DNA from: Meghimatium bilineatum
Lineage: Eukaryota; Mollusca; Gastropoda; Stylommatophora; Philomycidae
Direction of reading: 5' to 3'
Length of the DNA: 64,000 nt
Assembly (NCBI GenBank): GCA_034231615.1
Contig: CM067317.1
Span: 17,746,264 to 17,810,263 of the forward strand
The notes below the pieces were generated by a model that worked only from the letters and a program-made list of their open reading frames with translations, was not told where the DNA came from and did no database searches. The translations under genes were made by a program, and so were the position numbers. Shown one piece after another: positions 46,560-60,308 of the stretch. How positions within the stretch are numbered: position 1 is the stretch's first letter; the number at the start of each line of letters is the position of its first letter.

Positions 46560-46722
46560 TTAAAAATATCTAGACACTTGATCTTCTTTGAGATATCTAG
46601 AAGTTTGATCTTCTTTGAGATATCTAGACGTTTGATCTTCTTTGAGATATCTAGAAGTTTGATCTTTTTTGAGATATCTGGCCGCTTGATCTTCTTTGAG
46701 ATATCTAGACGTTTGATCTCGA
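46560..46722. repeat. 27-bp tandem repeat, six units
   Basis: Units of gatatctagaagtttgatct then tctttga. Confidence 0.95.
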
Positions 46723-46739
46723 GTTGAACATTGCTTTAG

Positions 46740-47125
46740 TTATTTCCAGTGAAATATTGTTTCCTTACTATTTACATATACAGCTGTCATCTAGTGCTGT
46801 GCTTCCCCTTCAGTGTACTCAATATGTCAGACTTACGTCTCTGGAGACTTGCTCCATATTCTCTTTGCTCGTGTGTCTGGGGCATGGTAGCTCGGCAGTT
46901 CATGCTAAACGTTGTCTTATACTCTGCTGCGACATCTTTTTGACCGTGAACCGAAAGGTTTCATTCATAGATCTTGTTTCTCATGTGCCGAAAAATCTCA
47001 TTTCTTCGGAGTCTGCACTGTCCGGACACATTCCATAAAACATTAGCCATACTGCTTTTCCCGAGTTTCGCTGAGTTCTGTTTTCAGGATGCACCACTAG
47101 GAGGTACTTTTAAGATCTTGATTAC
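46740..47125 (+). repeat. Diverged third copy of the inverted repeat's inner segment
   Basis: Clearest at the end: ctgttttcaggatgcaccac then taggaggtacttttaagatctt, against the right arm's ctgtttccagggagcgccac then gaggaggtacttttgggatctt (reverse complement of about 24595-24550). Earlier, tactcaatatgtcagactta matches the arm's tctcaatatgttgtcttta weakly. This suggests that the arms belong to a dispersed family. Confidence 0.45.
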
Positions 47126-47639
47126 CTTCCAACACCGGGTAAACGCGCGATCAATGCAGAACTATGTGCACCCAATATACACATTTATTATTACACATTA
47201 TTTTGCTTGGATCTGTGAGTGGGATACTATTTGCAGGCATGTAGAAAAGAGTACATGATTTTTTAATTTCTTTTAGAAACAAACATTTCATAGGAGTGTT
47301 GCTCATCCATTATACAGTAAACAAAACTTAACATAAACGTTAGAAGCAATATACATGTTGTTGCAGGTCAACAAGAACATCGTTTGACAGTAATGAAACA
47401 TCGTAGAATTGTAAGGTTTGACTACATAGTTCCCTTTTCAGCATTATTCGTAATGGAGCTATCTGAGTGTGGGTGAATAATATGAAGACAAATGAACGTA
47501 TGTATTTATAATATAAAGATTAGGCATCATTAATGTTCTCCAGATTCTAAAAACAAACCGAAAACAGAGACATGACAAATTTTAAATGTTTATAAGCCTT
47601 AGTAGCACGCATGACATTTAGATGCTATTAATTTTGATG
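47126..47639. other. No feature seen
   Basis: AT-rich, no recognised repeat. Confidence 0.4.
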
Positions 47640-47990
47640 AGGATAAAGATGGAATTAGGAGAGAGAATTAGAAACGATATCATCAGAGAGAAATAAAAAA
47701 CAGTGCCTGTTATAGAATACAAAAAGAGACAACAAATTTGTGGTTTTCATGCAGGTCCAGACTACCAACAGATAGCATGCACCAAATAGCCATGCCACAT
47801 AGATACCCCTGCATGAAAGCCAGAGACAGACCATGTGAAAGATGGACAATAGAAATCAGAGAAGCTACTGAACAAGCCTACAAACAACACATAAGAAGGT
47901 CATCTCCAGAGAATTATTCTACCCCTTACGCATCGAGGCACAAAGGGCCACATCGTAAATATAGACAGGAAGATGAAATAACAATGAATG
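47640..47990 (+). mobile_element. Family D LINE, 3' fragment
   Basis: Begins IRNDIIREK, then CRLPTDSMHQIA (frame 47738-47995), RPCERWTIEIREATEQAYKQ and a basic end HRGTKG. Corresponds to the last third of the copy at 26885-27476. Confidence 0.7.
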
Positions 47991-48279
47991 ATTAATATAG
48001 CACAACAAAACATCGTTGCATTTGGAGGATACTGATTTTAACCTTAAGCTGTGCATTTCTGCTTTAAAAGAACATAGGCAGATCGTGTGTCATTTGCAAA
48101 CAAGATGAACGCACACACGGCACTCTGTTCAGGAACAAACGGGCATCGTATTTGGAATATAAAATGATATAAAAAAACTTTAATACAATTAACAACATCA
48201 AGCGTCAATGTATTGCTGGATTTCGAAAGGTGAGAAAAGAAAGGCCATACTGTTACATGTTAGAATGTGGTAAGAAGTT

Positions 48280-48450
48280 AATAAGTAAGTTAATGGCAGG
48301 AGTTGACTGTCCCATCCCAATTATGGTCAAAGTGACGCTGAATGTGTTAGACTAAAATCGTAGGTATCATGCACAACCTGTAAAGCATGGCAGAATTCAC
48401 TGCGCCCTCCTTAATACATTCTGATTATCTTCAAGAAAAAGTCTGCATTC
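48280..48450 (+). mobile_element. Decayed SINE-A fragment (tentative)
   Basis: Words in the same order as SINE-A: gttgactgtcccatcccaat, a tggtcaaagtgac word, and gaatgtgttagactaaaat followed by atc. Head and tail are not clear. Confidence 0.45.
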
Positions 48451-48476
48451 AGTAATTTAAGTAAGACACAAAGGTC

Positions 48477-48925
48477 GTATAATACAACACTCGAGCTAAT
48501 TGTGACACCTAATATCACATACAGCATGTCCTATAGTAAGTAAAAAGTACAGCATTTTTTAATGCCGTAGGGGTGTGAGATGTTAGCGATCTCACATTTC
48601 ACAGGCTCTGCAAATGAGGGCGGTAGCCATCTCCTCTCCCTCGCAGTCTTTACTTCCCGGATTAATCCGGTACCCATTTAAGGCTGGGTCGACCTGGGAG
48701 CCGTTGCGATCTGAAAACATTTCCGCCTCAACTGGGGAATGAACCCAGGACCACTCATATGCGAAGCCAGTGCGCTAACCACTGCGTTAACGCGGCTCCA
48801 TGTCCTATAACACAACACTCGAGCTAATTATGACACCTAATATCACATACAGCATGTAGTATAACACAACACTTGAGCTAATTGTGACACCTAATATCAC
48901 ATATATTGCGAGTATCCTGTAGTAT
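48477..48925. repeat. 55-bp tandem repeat split by a tRNA SINE
   Basis: One unit at 48477-48531 and two at about 48805-48925: cacaacactcgagctaat, then tgacacctaatatcacata. The SINE at 48561-48800 lies between. Confidence 0.85.
48561..48800 (-). mobile_element. tRNA-derived SINE, copy 2
   Basis: Near-identical to 46076-46293. Inserted into the 55-bp tandem array; catgtccta(t) occurs on both sides (about 48526 and 48800), probably the target duplication. Confidence 0.85.
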
Positions 48926-49794
48926 AACATAACCAAGTGGCACAATGTTGTTTAGCATACAAGATACACTGTCTAGCCCGGTGTACTTTAATATAGGATC
49001 TACACATTAGCATATACCACGGATCAGTGCCGAACTTCAATGTAAAACATATATGTATATAGATAGAATATTGTCATGGTTTGTTTGATATTGTATTTGT
49101 GATGTGCCTAGTTTCTGAATGAATATTTTGTGTTAATAATGGCGTGTTCTCTCCATAATAATGTGAGTGTAAACCATGTATCCAGTTGGGAATGAATATG
49201 TTTTTGTTATTAGGGGCATATTCTCTTCACAATAATGTGAGCGTAAACCATCTATACCGCGTAAAGAACGATACCACTGTCACTTGTAATGTATGTTGTA
49301 AGAGGGGGCTAAAGATATACGGTTTGATATTTCTTCATGAAGAAAGTCGTATTCTAAATGGCTCAGATATGGCAGCAGTGATGAAAATCATTTCGCTACG
49401 CATTCTGTTCTCTTTATCTCTGGCTCTCGCCGGCGTTGGTCATGTTCCCTCAGTGAGCCACAACGATCTCAAAAGGAATATGAAGACACAAATGGACATT
49501 CGGGGTGGGGGACAGACCCGTTTAGGAGGGGAGAAAGAAAGGTAGTAAATTGAACAATTTTCCATAAAATATATATATTAACAAAACTTGAAATATCAAC
49601 AATTTTTTTCTTATAAAAGCACAATGGCAAGTGGACAGAGAAAGTAAATTCGGGACCACGAACAAAAACCTTTAAGATCCACTGTTCCATATTACATCGG
49701 GGATTACTAGAGCACAAAACATACGAACAGTCTATATCTCTACTAAGGAAATGAATAAACATAACATTAATAAAAAGGAAATACATATACATAT
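48926..49794. other. No gene recognised
   Basis: A short direct duplication: cataataatgtgagtgtaaa near 49155 and cacaataatgtgagcgtaaa near 49229. A 119-codon plus-strand frame (49186-49545) has a hydrophobic stretch (ISLRILFSLSLALAGVGHVP) but no recognised family; doubtful. Confidence 0.35.
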
Positions 49795-50430
49795 ATATGT
49801 ATTTGATGACATAATCCCTTTAACTGCCAAGAGGTTACTCTTGACTTTCCTTAATAGCTCTGACAAAAACCCAGGTTCTTCTCTATTGTGTAACAGAGGC
49901 GACACCCATTCTCATATAAGTTGTGTAACAGAGGCGACACCCAGCTTCAATTAAGTTTTATACCACATGACATACCAAGCCTTATATAAATTGTTTAACA
50001 CAGGCTATACCCATCCTCATATTAGTTTTATACCACAGGCCACACCCAACCTCATATACGTTTTATATCACATGCAATACCCAGCCTCATATAGGTTGTG
50101 TAACAGAGGTGACACCCAGCCTCATACAAGTTGTTTAACACAGGTTATACCCAGCCTCATATAAGATCTCAATGGCGTGAATGTCTAAGGGGGGTTTATG
50201 AATGCATGCATCGTCCCGGAAGAGAGGCTCTCCAGTACGCCAATATCTCATGATTACTATGTACTTCCAGATGCCCAGTGCACATATCTTGGCCAACTAG
50301 CTCATTATGTTTCTGTCATATTTGTAAGTCATGTAGTGAGGGAATATCTAGCATTCCCGGTCACTTAGGAGTCTGCCAGAAAAAGACAGCAGTGCAATGT
50401 CCGCTGGCCAACATATCTGTGTGATCCATG
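49795..50430 (+). repeat. Dispersed repeat with an internal 36-40 bp minisatellite
   Basis: Ends match 15320-15720. Between them, at 49880-50165, lie about seven units of gtgtaacagaggcgacaccc then agcctcatataagtt. The other copy has only one comparable site, so the array arose inside the repeat. Confidence 0.65.
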
Positions 50431-50699
50431 GGTATAATTTAAAAGAAGAATAAAATAAGAAATGAAGACAGGATGTCACAATGATGATATTTATTTCACA
50501 GTGACAGGTTATCAGCCTATTCCCATCTTACTGTACTCGCCTCCTACGATATGCATAGAAAGAAGACATTGACCCTTCTGTGCATTCTGAACTAGAAGTC
50601 ATGGTCCCGGTTGCTGCACGGGCGATATATACATATATATATATATACGTGTACATATTATGACAAGAACGAAGAACAACTCAGTGCGTATACAATCAA

Positions 50700-50912
50700 T
50701 CTGTTGGTGTCTGAAGAATCTGACTGAGGGTGTCTGCAGAATCTGGCTGAGGGTGTCTGCAGAATCTGATTGGGGGGTGTCTACAGGATCTGGCTGAGGT
50801 TGTCTGCAGGATCTGGCTGAGGTTGTCTGCAGAATCTGGCTGAGTGTGTCTGCAGAATCTGGCTGAGGGTGTCTGCAGAATCAGAATGAGGGTCTCTGCA
50901 AAATCTGGCAAC
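50700..50912. repeat. 23-bp minisatellite, about nine units
   Basis: Units of gtgtctgcagaatctggctg followed by agg. A short (TA)n-like run lies just before it (50622-50650). Confidence 0.95.
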
Positions 50913-51784
50913 TTTATGGTCATGTTCACAAGCTTTGAAAACTTTCACATGTGACTGACATGAACTTTATGTTGGATATTTTTATATTTATATGTAAATT
51001 TGTTTCATTTCCAAGAACAGAAATTATAAATTTTTCAAAAGGGGTTGAGTTTAATTTAGTTTTGTTGAAGAGGGTAAAACATTATCCTTACCAAAAATAC
51101 GGTCCTTGTTCTTAGTTCATTTATTTAGATTACTTTTGTCACAAAAGTATGATCTACTTCTCCTATTAGTAGTTCAATTAATTATATGGGAGTATTTATA
51201 AAAAGAAATTATAAAACAACACCTGTTCTTAGTGTTATTTTTAAAAGAGATAAAAACACTCAATCTTGTTTTATGTTACAAAATACGATAACGGTTGAAA
51301 GACTAATAAATCACTAGTTGAATATTCAAAGTTCCGGTTACAGAGTACCCAATATTACATTTTCTTTTTAGAAAATCTCCTCTTAACAGTTACCTAAAAA
51401 AACTGACTATGGAAGCACTATGAATCTTGTGTTTGATTTCCGACTTGGATTAGAAGTAATTGGAATGAGATTCGAATCTGTCTAGAACACGAGCTGGTCA
51501 CGTTTATGAACGATTTACGAGAGATGAGTACTGTTCAGAGTTGTCATTCTTTAGTTTAACATTACATCTCTCACCACAATCTGTTTATGTTTGAATTCTA
51601 CTGGGTCAAGAAGTATATTATAACAGTAATCGAAAATATAAATATGAAGGTATAGGACAGAACTATTTTCTTTGAAAGTCATATGACCACCAGACACATT
51701 GAGAAATATATAGCAAATAGTGACATGTATTTGCTATATTATATCGCAATATGAAACATTGGATACGTGTATGAGAGAAAGTAA
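50913..51784. other. No feature seen
   Basis: AT-rich, no recognised repeat or gene. Confidence 0.4.
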
Positions 51785-51915
51785 AACAAACAATAGCCAA
51801 ACTATCCAAGAACTGCACATAATAGCTTTGAACAGACACAATTGGAGAGATCTTCCCTCTGCCCTATGCGCTAACTTCAGCGCAAAAGGAACATGAATGA
51901 ATGAATGAGACTGAA
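51785..51915 (+). mobile_element. Family F LINE 3' tail
   Basis: Reads ELHIIALNRHNWRDLPSALC then ANFSAKGT and a stop, followed by a (GAAT)n tail. A second tail of the same kind is at 55805-55905. Confidence 0.65.
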
Positions 51916-52230
51916 CACAATATTTCATTGTATAAACACCTCCATTATGGTGTACTCTAGGCTGTCAGGCGTTTGATATAGCCAAAATATTGCTGTTTTC
52001 TGGAAAGAATCAAGCTGTTTAGCCAGTTTTCTTGTATATTGATTTATCTCAGGATGACTATATTGGTGATGTTTTTGGTACATGATATTCTGAGGGTTTT
52101 TCTGTAACATTTTGTTTCAAATGCTGCTATTTTATATTTAACTGTGTTGGTGATTTTCCAGGATGCACACCCATACATTACGACTGGGAATATGCAAGCT
52201 CTTAAGAATGTTGTGTTGTATTCAATCAGC
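51900..52230 (-). mobile_element. LINE reverse transcriptase fragment
   Basis: Minus strand: FPVVMYGCASWKITNTVKYK, IAAFETKCYRKTLRIS, then a QQYFGYIKR piece. Comparable to VATYGCETWTLSK ... AFELKCYRKILRIS of family E. Its end runs into the same (TTCA)n/(TGAA)n run as the plus-strand tail just before it. Confidence 0.75.
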
Positions 52231-52489
52231 TCAAACTAATTTTTTTTCATTTGTACCATCTTCTTTGTCGCGATAGCAGCCTACTTCTGATTTCTTCATT
52301 GTAATCACCGGTACTTTTGAAAAAACGAAGATTATGGATATAGAAGATAAACCCAGAAGTCATGGCATTTGATCACAGTCTCGCTGCAGTGTTACCACTT
52401 ATGTACAGCTAAAATGAAACTAGATGTCTATAATAGCTAGTTGTATGCATGTCACTAAAAGAAGATACTTATCTATATATGTGATGTGT

Positions 52490-52868
52490 CCTTTACATAC
52501 TGCTGTCTGCAATGTCACTCTGTAAGCCTCAGCGTTCTTGTGTTCAGAAGGTTTTCGATGTCATATGTCCATCGTAGTCTTCGTTCGTCTCTTGTTCGTC
52601 TTTCTTTCCATGATATTCTTAGGACCTATCTATACCATTTCATTTCAAATGTAGATATTTTATATTTCATTGGAAATTTCATATCATTTTCCGCATCTCA
52701 CAGCCATATGTTGTCACTGGAAAGATATCGCTTCTTAATAGTTGTCATTTTATTTTTCTGTTTGCCCCAAGCCATATATTTTTTAACTGTGAAGGTTTTT
52801 TTGTTTAGTGCCAATGGTAAACTCTTTCTGATCTCTTCAGAGAAATCTTCTGTGGTGTTGATTCATTC
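52490..52868 (-). mobile_element. LINE reverse transcriptase fragment, family E-like
   Basis: Minus strand: TTEDFSEEIRKSLPLALNKK, TFTVKKYMAWGK, a degraded SYDAE region, KYKISTFEMKWYR, LRISWKERRTRDERR. Several stops. Confidence 0.7.
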
Positions 52869-53110
52869 ATTCATTGGTATCATGCCTTCCGGCGTAGGTT
52901 ATCATGTCTTTCCACAGTCCTCTGTTTGTTATACTATTGAATATAGTTTCTGGTGATTCTGCATCAGGTCATGCTTTTAAGCCATCCAGCATTCTCTCAC
53001 GTTGTCTTCCGCTGACCAAATATTCAAAATGTCTTACCCTTTCTAGTTCTTTGTCAATGACTATTGTAGGTGTGTTCATCTCTACAGAGATTAATGTTTG
53101 TGTCTCTTTT
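52869..53110 (-). mobile_element. Family C LINE, 3' end
   Basis: Minus strand: VRHFEYLVSGRQRERMLDGL, then PDAESPETIFNSITNRGLW, KDMITYAGRHDTNE and a stop, followed by a gaatgaatgaatc tail at 52862-52876. Confidence 0.75.
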
Positions 53111-53781
53111 TTTGAATTTATGTAAAAAATGTTGAGCCTCACTTATGATATTTGACTGACACTCTTATGTTTTCTAATCCTGAGGGGACTCCTTGATATT
53201 GGATACTTATCAACATTAGATAAAAACAGTCCACACATATTGTCACATAATGGGTAGAGAAGCTCTGAATACAATTTAACTAACAAGCACAATTGAGGGA
53301 GAAAGACAGATGGCGGCACAGACAGAGACGGCATTGAATTGTGTAATATCGTGGCATGCCTGAGATTCAGCAATGCAGCATCTACACTGTACTGAGGATA
53401 TAATATTGTGGAGACCAATGACCGTCTACGTGTCACGTTGCACGGGGTGTGATGATGATGATACCAAGAATGCATATGATCAATATTTAATGAATGTTCA
53501 AATATAAATCTCATCAATACTGTTTAATTAGTTGAAAGTTGAATACTATCAATTAATATTTTTCGATGTTGTTAGCTATAGACAGCCAAATATAGAGGGT
53601 CGATCATGTCAATTAGAAGATCTAGTAAGAGAATGACTTGATTTCCTCTGTTTTACAAAGAAAGTCTAGTATATAAGGGAGCCACTATTTTAGGTCGATG
53701 AGCCGGATCCAACTTTTTTCGTGTTTCTGGAATCACATTTTCCATATATAGAGATGCTTTGTGAGATCGCGAGTCAGTGGC
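53111..53781. other. No gene recognised
   Basis: A 124-codon minus-strand frame (53143-53517) shows no domain. AT-rich otherwise. Confidence 0.35.
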
Positions 53782-54680
53782 ATCATCATCATCATCAAGT
53801 GCCGTCTCCGCAACGAAGGTTGGCTACATCGTATCTCCAACATCTCCTGTCTCTTGTCTTGGTGGTGCACTCTGCTAGACTGTAACCTGTCCATCGTGTA
53901 ATGTTACTCTCCCACTTGTATCTCTGCCTACCTCTTGCTCGCTTCCCTTTGACTTTACCCTCAAGTAAGGTCTTCAATAGGGTGTCATGTCTTTTAATGT
54001 GTCCAAAGTATTTTATTTGCCTGATCTTTATTTCTCTTAGTAGTTCTTTCTTCATATTAAGTGTCTTTAGCTTCTCTTTATTTGTTTTCTTCTCTTTCCA
54101 TGATGTTCTCCCTATTCTTCTATATACCCACATCTCAAAGGCATCAATTTTGTCTTCTAATTGTTTATTTAGTATCCATGTTTCTGAGCCATACATTAAT
54201 ATGGAATAGATGTAGCATTTTATAATTCTCATTTTTAACTTGTTTGTAATTTGTTTAGATATTAATAATTTCCTCATGTCATTGAAGGTACTTTTAGCCA
54301 TTCCTATTCTCCTTTTAACTTCTGTTTCACATCTGCCATCATTTGTGACTTTGTGTCCAAGATATTGATACTGTTTTACTTGTTGTAGTTTCTCTCCCTG
54401 TATGTTTATGTTTACCTCCTGTTCTTCTGTGTCTTTGCTGATTATCATGGTTTTTGTTTTTTGAATGTTTATATCCAGTCCATATTCATTACTTGATTTA
54501 TTGACTTGATCTATTAGTCTTTGTAGTTCATGTTCACTTTCTGCTAAAAGAACAGTGTCATCTGCATATCTAATGTTGTTTATTATTTTCCCATTGATCT
54601 TGAGTCCTGGTATTTCTTCTGTATTTTTAAAGATATTCTCTGTGTGAGTCAGTGTATGCATATAATAAATTCAGATGAGT
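53782..54680 (-). mobile_element. Family H LINE, open reverse transcriptase C-terminus
   Basis: A 288-codon frame (54661-53795) without a stop. GLKINGKIINNIRYADDTVL holds the catalytic box (Tyr32-Asp35). It is followed by DINIQKTKTMIISKDTEEQE, QYQYLGHKVTNDGRCETEVK, RRIGMAKSTFNDMRKLLISK, SILMYGSETWILNKQLED, a KYFGHIKRHDTLLKTLLEGK region and CGDGT at the stop, with (GAT)n directly after. Before the Met, codons YSSEF correspond to the upstream strand; the copy is truncated near 54680. It is the least decayed reverse transcriptase here apart from the jockey-like copy, so it probably inserted recently. Endonuclease and fingers domains are absent. Confidence 0.92.
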
Positions 54681-54689
54681 ATTCCGGCT

Positions 54690-54775
54690 GCACAATGTAC
54701 ACCACCGAGGCTAGAGACAGTGCATGTAGTAGATCCGTTGAAGCAAACCTTCGGTGTGGAGACTGCACCTAATGA
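54690..54775 (+). mobile_element. Family H LINE, terminal scrap
   Basis: tgtacaccaccgaggctaga, then caaaccttcggtgtggagac and a gcacctaatgaatg end correspond to the last 75 bp of the family H frame, in the opposite orientation to the copy just before it. Much diverged. Confidence 0.5.
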
Positions 54776-55686
54776 ATGATTGCTTAGGGCAAAATATAGC
54801 TTTACACGCCGAATCTGGCCAGCGGGCAATATTTTACACATTTCTGGATTTGACGACTTCTAAAGATCATGTAACGCAGAAGTACACGGAATATTTAAGG
54901 ATATGATAATTTGGGATAATATGGGATTTTGAAGAAAACGACAGGGCAAATATTACCTGACTTATTGTCCAGTCTCGAAATGACATAAAGAAAACACATC
55001 TAAACAATTGTGTATCCTAGGACTTTAAAATTGTACAGAGCAGCTTATATCCTCTGAGAAATGATGCTGTTTTCTACTGATGTACTATATTCTATTTATT
55101 CACATTTTATAATAGTTTCTATATAATTTTTCGTAAATCTACCTCTACTAAAATAGTGTGATTATTATTCTAAGAGAACTTTAAAATATTTAATATATCC
55201 ACATAGTTATCACACTCTAAGTGCAATATTTTGTTATGAAAAATTGCTGCCTTTTTAATATACATTTCTGTAGAATTTCATCTCAATGAATGTATTTTTA
55301 TACTTCTCTAATACTAAAAAAAATATTTAACGTATTTTAAGCAGAGTGATATACGTGAAATATTAGTAGATCCCTTCTGAGTCTTGTCAAGAGTAAAGAT
55401 TGCTATTGACTTTCCGAGGGGTTTTAAGTCTCGACATTTTCTCAAAGACACCTCGCTTCCAATTTCTAAGAGACCCCAAGGGACATCATCGGAAAGATAA
55501 CTGAATAATTCTAAGACAACATTTATAGAAGAGAACCTTAAATATCTGATTTTAACTCCCTGTCATTCTCACGAGAACTAATGACATATTTCCGCTATCT
55601 TTTCTTTTGAAGTTGTTTTCTCAGAGATATGTGGGTTCTTTGAAATGGATGCATTCAACTGATTTTATATTGGCAACTATATAGGT
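54776..55686. other. No feature seen
   Basis: AT-rich, no recognised repeat or gene. Confidence 0.4.
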
Positions 55687-55802
<116 letters not shown>

Positions 55803-55804
55803 AT

Positions 55805-55905
55805 TAAAAAACTGCACAGAATAACTTTGAACAGATAGAATTGGATATATCTGCCCTATGTTCTAACTTCAGCGCTACAGAAAAATGACTGAATGAATAT
55901 ACTCA
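55805..55905 (+). mobile_element. Family F LINE 3' tail
   Basis: aaaactgcacagaataactt, tgaacagatagaattggata, ctgccctatgttctaacttc, agcgctac, then tgactgaatgaat. Matches 51785-51915. Confidence 0.65.
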
Positions 55906-57002
55906 TATGTATGGATAACTTCGTAATGTCATGCTTTTGTTGTTCGTGATAAACTTCAAAATTGCACAACTAATATGGATGAAAGTTGGTACTGTAATAT
56001 GTTAGCTCCTAAGTATAGAGCGAACTGTCCGGAGAAACCTTAAAAGCTCTCCTGTGTTCCGACAAATCTGCCCATTAATAGCATAGGTTATCCTTCTTTT
56101 TGTGGCCCATTGTACAAATTCAAATCAACAAATGGTGTAGGTCTAGAAATAGTAATGTTGCATTCTCAATTAATTGGATGATTATTCTGTTGTAACAGGT
56201 TCACTTTTCTTTCTTCGTGCCCTTCTACTAATGCTGTTTATAAATATGTCTATTAGAAATCACATAAAATTGATCCAATCTGCCTTTCTGTTCTTAAAAT
56301 CGTTTAAATCCATCGATCATCAATAACGCTTGCCATAAGAGTACAACAGTATTAAAGGTCTACTTTACGACGAATGGTATCTATCCAGTTTAGCTCAGTC
56401 TCTTACGTGTACGGCATTTGAATTCAATTGTACTACGTATTTCTGTGTTAGATCCTAGAGACATTTTTTTTGCCGTCCACATGTGTACAAAATAACAATA
56501 GTCGTCGCTATATTATAAATATATAAATATTCGATTCTGTTTTATTTCTTTTTGTTTATTTGTAATAACAATTTTCATCAAATCACACAGTCCTACATAT
56601 ACTTGTTTATGTACATATTTTTTGATTAAAATTAAATTGTACACACTGTGTAAAACTGGATATATCTAAACGCCCTTTAGGTACCCAATTTGTTTTGCTT
56701 GTATTAAAACTGTACTCTGTACGTTATTATTCTTATTCTCACACGGGAAACGTATGGTATTGCTACTGGTATATATATATATATATATATATTACGTATA
56801 GTACATAATTAATTTACCGGCGTTGGAAACTTTAACATCACAATATTGAACACTAATAATGTCACAGTATACATGGGGTAGAATAATAAACGTTATCGAA
56901 GCAGAAATATATATCCAGTATCCAGATATACTAAGTGAAAATCGAAAATGCAGGATGAACATGTATTGGAATATGGAATATTAGTAAAATATAGGAAATT
57001 CA
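55906..57002. other. No feature seen
   Basis: AT-rich; a short (TA)n at 56769-56792. Confidence 0.4.
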
Positions 57003-57146
57003 AACAGGACATCTACCGAAGACGAATGTGTTGGACCATTGAAGACACAACGGAAAGACAACGCATTATCTGAACTACATCCTGTTGGAAATCTATTAGA
57101 AGCATTGTTCTGATACAAGAGAGATCCAACGACAGTTTGGGAATGA
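57003..57146 (+). mobile_element. SINE-B copy
   Basis: acatctaccgaagacgaatg, tgttggaccattg, acatcctgttggaaatct, acaagagagatccaacgaca, tttgggaatgaatgctg, then aaaaagaag. The matching minus-strand frames are incidental. Confidence 0.78.
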
Positions 57147-57479
57147 ATGCTGAAAAAGAAGGAACATATGCACAGACAAAGTAAAGTAAATAGCTTTGGC
57201 ACAAACGGCAATTGATGTTAGACTCATAAACATGTAGAAAGCCATATACATTTACAATATCATATACATTTCATGAAAGAAGATTATGCAGAACAGAATA
57301 TTTACATCATTTTTGTGCAGTTTTCTGTGACTATGACTGGCAACATCCTTACTTCACTCTCAAACCTCCAAAATTGCATCATGCGACATAAATGGCAGAT
57401 GTTATTTTTCTTCTATTCTTTGTTTTTGACCCTGACAATACTCGGACGTTAATGAAGTCAATCCTCTGTGCATGTTGAA

Positions 57480-57700
57480 AACACGTAGAGTATTGACTTT
57501 ATATCCACAGATGTACTTCGAGTCAACGAAAGAAACGACAACCGTCTAGAGAATAGCATGTAACTTCGTTGATTTAACTAAGATAAGTCTCAAGAATCTC
57601 GAAAAAACACATTCTAAACAAGAATTCACTAACCGGATTCGAACAAGCGACCTCGTGTGCACAAGTCCAAGGTCTTAACCAATATGCAACGGATATTCCA
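57480..57700 (-). mobile_element. tRNA-derived SINE, diverged
   Basis: Minus strand: gcatattggttaagaccttg (box A side), then gaggtcgcttgttcgaatcc (box B) and a body with attcttg, gacggttgtcg and a gtcaatactctacg end. The order and some words match 19441-19700, so it is the same family but older. Confidence 0.65.
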
Positions 57701-58904
57701 ATACATGTAACGTTTTTTGAATATGTTCGATGTCTATAATACACAACCACTTTATGAAATATTGGATTCAGGTAAGAAATGATAAGTTTTGTGGTTTTGG
57801 TGGAGATTTCCAGACGTTACTAACAAAACATTCATAATGATCAAGTCAGTTACCTTGTACTAAGAGTAATCTAGCGCGACGAAATTGTATGAGTCGATGC
57901 AATGATTAATTACATGGAATGTTCTTTACATCTCGTAGGTAATATGCGATACAACCACTAAAGTTTCCACCTATTTGGCTAATGTGATAACATGATAACA
58001 TACACACATGTTTATAACTATACTATATTGGTATATACAGCTGTCCTGGATATGAACATAGCTTATGGAGATCATTCGGTTCGATCATAATTTGCATTAC
58101 AGACAGCGATTCTACAAGGCGACCTCAACTATAGATGACGATTATGCATTCAGCTGTGATATGAACTACTTAAAGGGAACCGGTAAGAGGTTTGGTGATC
58201 GTCTCTGCCAGTATCTGCATGTAAACAATTACTGTTTTACCCATGTGTCCACTCATATCAATTGCATCGATAATACGGTTGATCATGATATTAAAATCGT
58301 GTTATGTGGACGAATATGGACGTTTGCAGTGATGATGATCCCGAGGACTAACAAACTAACTAACTAGATCGTGTTAAATATATTATATTCATAATCAGTG
58401 CCGGGTTGCTATGGAAATCATTGCAAACATGTGCATTTCGCGGTGTAACGTTTTCAATTTATCCCTGTGCATCAATAATTTAAACCTGTTTTAATATCAT
58501 ACCTGTTCTTTTGTGCCTATATACAATATTTTATTATATAATTATTATATAAGGTACTATCTGTAGCATTTTTAACAACTTATCTGTTCTTCTGTGTTCG
58601 TCCGTAAACTCTTGCAGTGTAACAGGATATAGCCAAGAGAATAGACTACGCTTGGCCTAAGTATATCCACGTTTATGTCTGAAATATTCAACTTCTGCAT
58701 TGTTTTTGAGTTACTTTTTACTCAACGCTAAACCTCCGTAGTCGCCTCCTCCGACACGCATGACATGTCACATTATTGCTTCCCTACTCAAACACCAGCA
58801 GGATTCTCGCGCACACTCTTTCTATTCAGTCTTCGTTTTAAAAAAACTACTAAGTTAACATTTCCTCTGTAAATTATTGTATTTTCATATCATAATTCTA
58901 TTTT
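57701..58904. other. Mostly featureless; possible LINE tail at 58310-58370
   Basis: A 100-codon plus-strand frame (58065-58367) ends in actaacaaactaactaacta, which could be the tail of an unrecognised non-LTR element. No domain seen in the frame. Confidence 0.3.

Positions 58905-60308
<1,404 letters not shown>

Noticed and set aside
49186..49545. 119-codon frame with a signal-peptide-like stretch
   Set aside because: The hydrophobic part is internal (residues about 65-90), there is no family resemblance, and a local duplication crosses its start.
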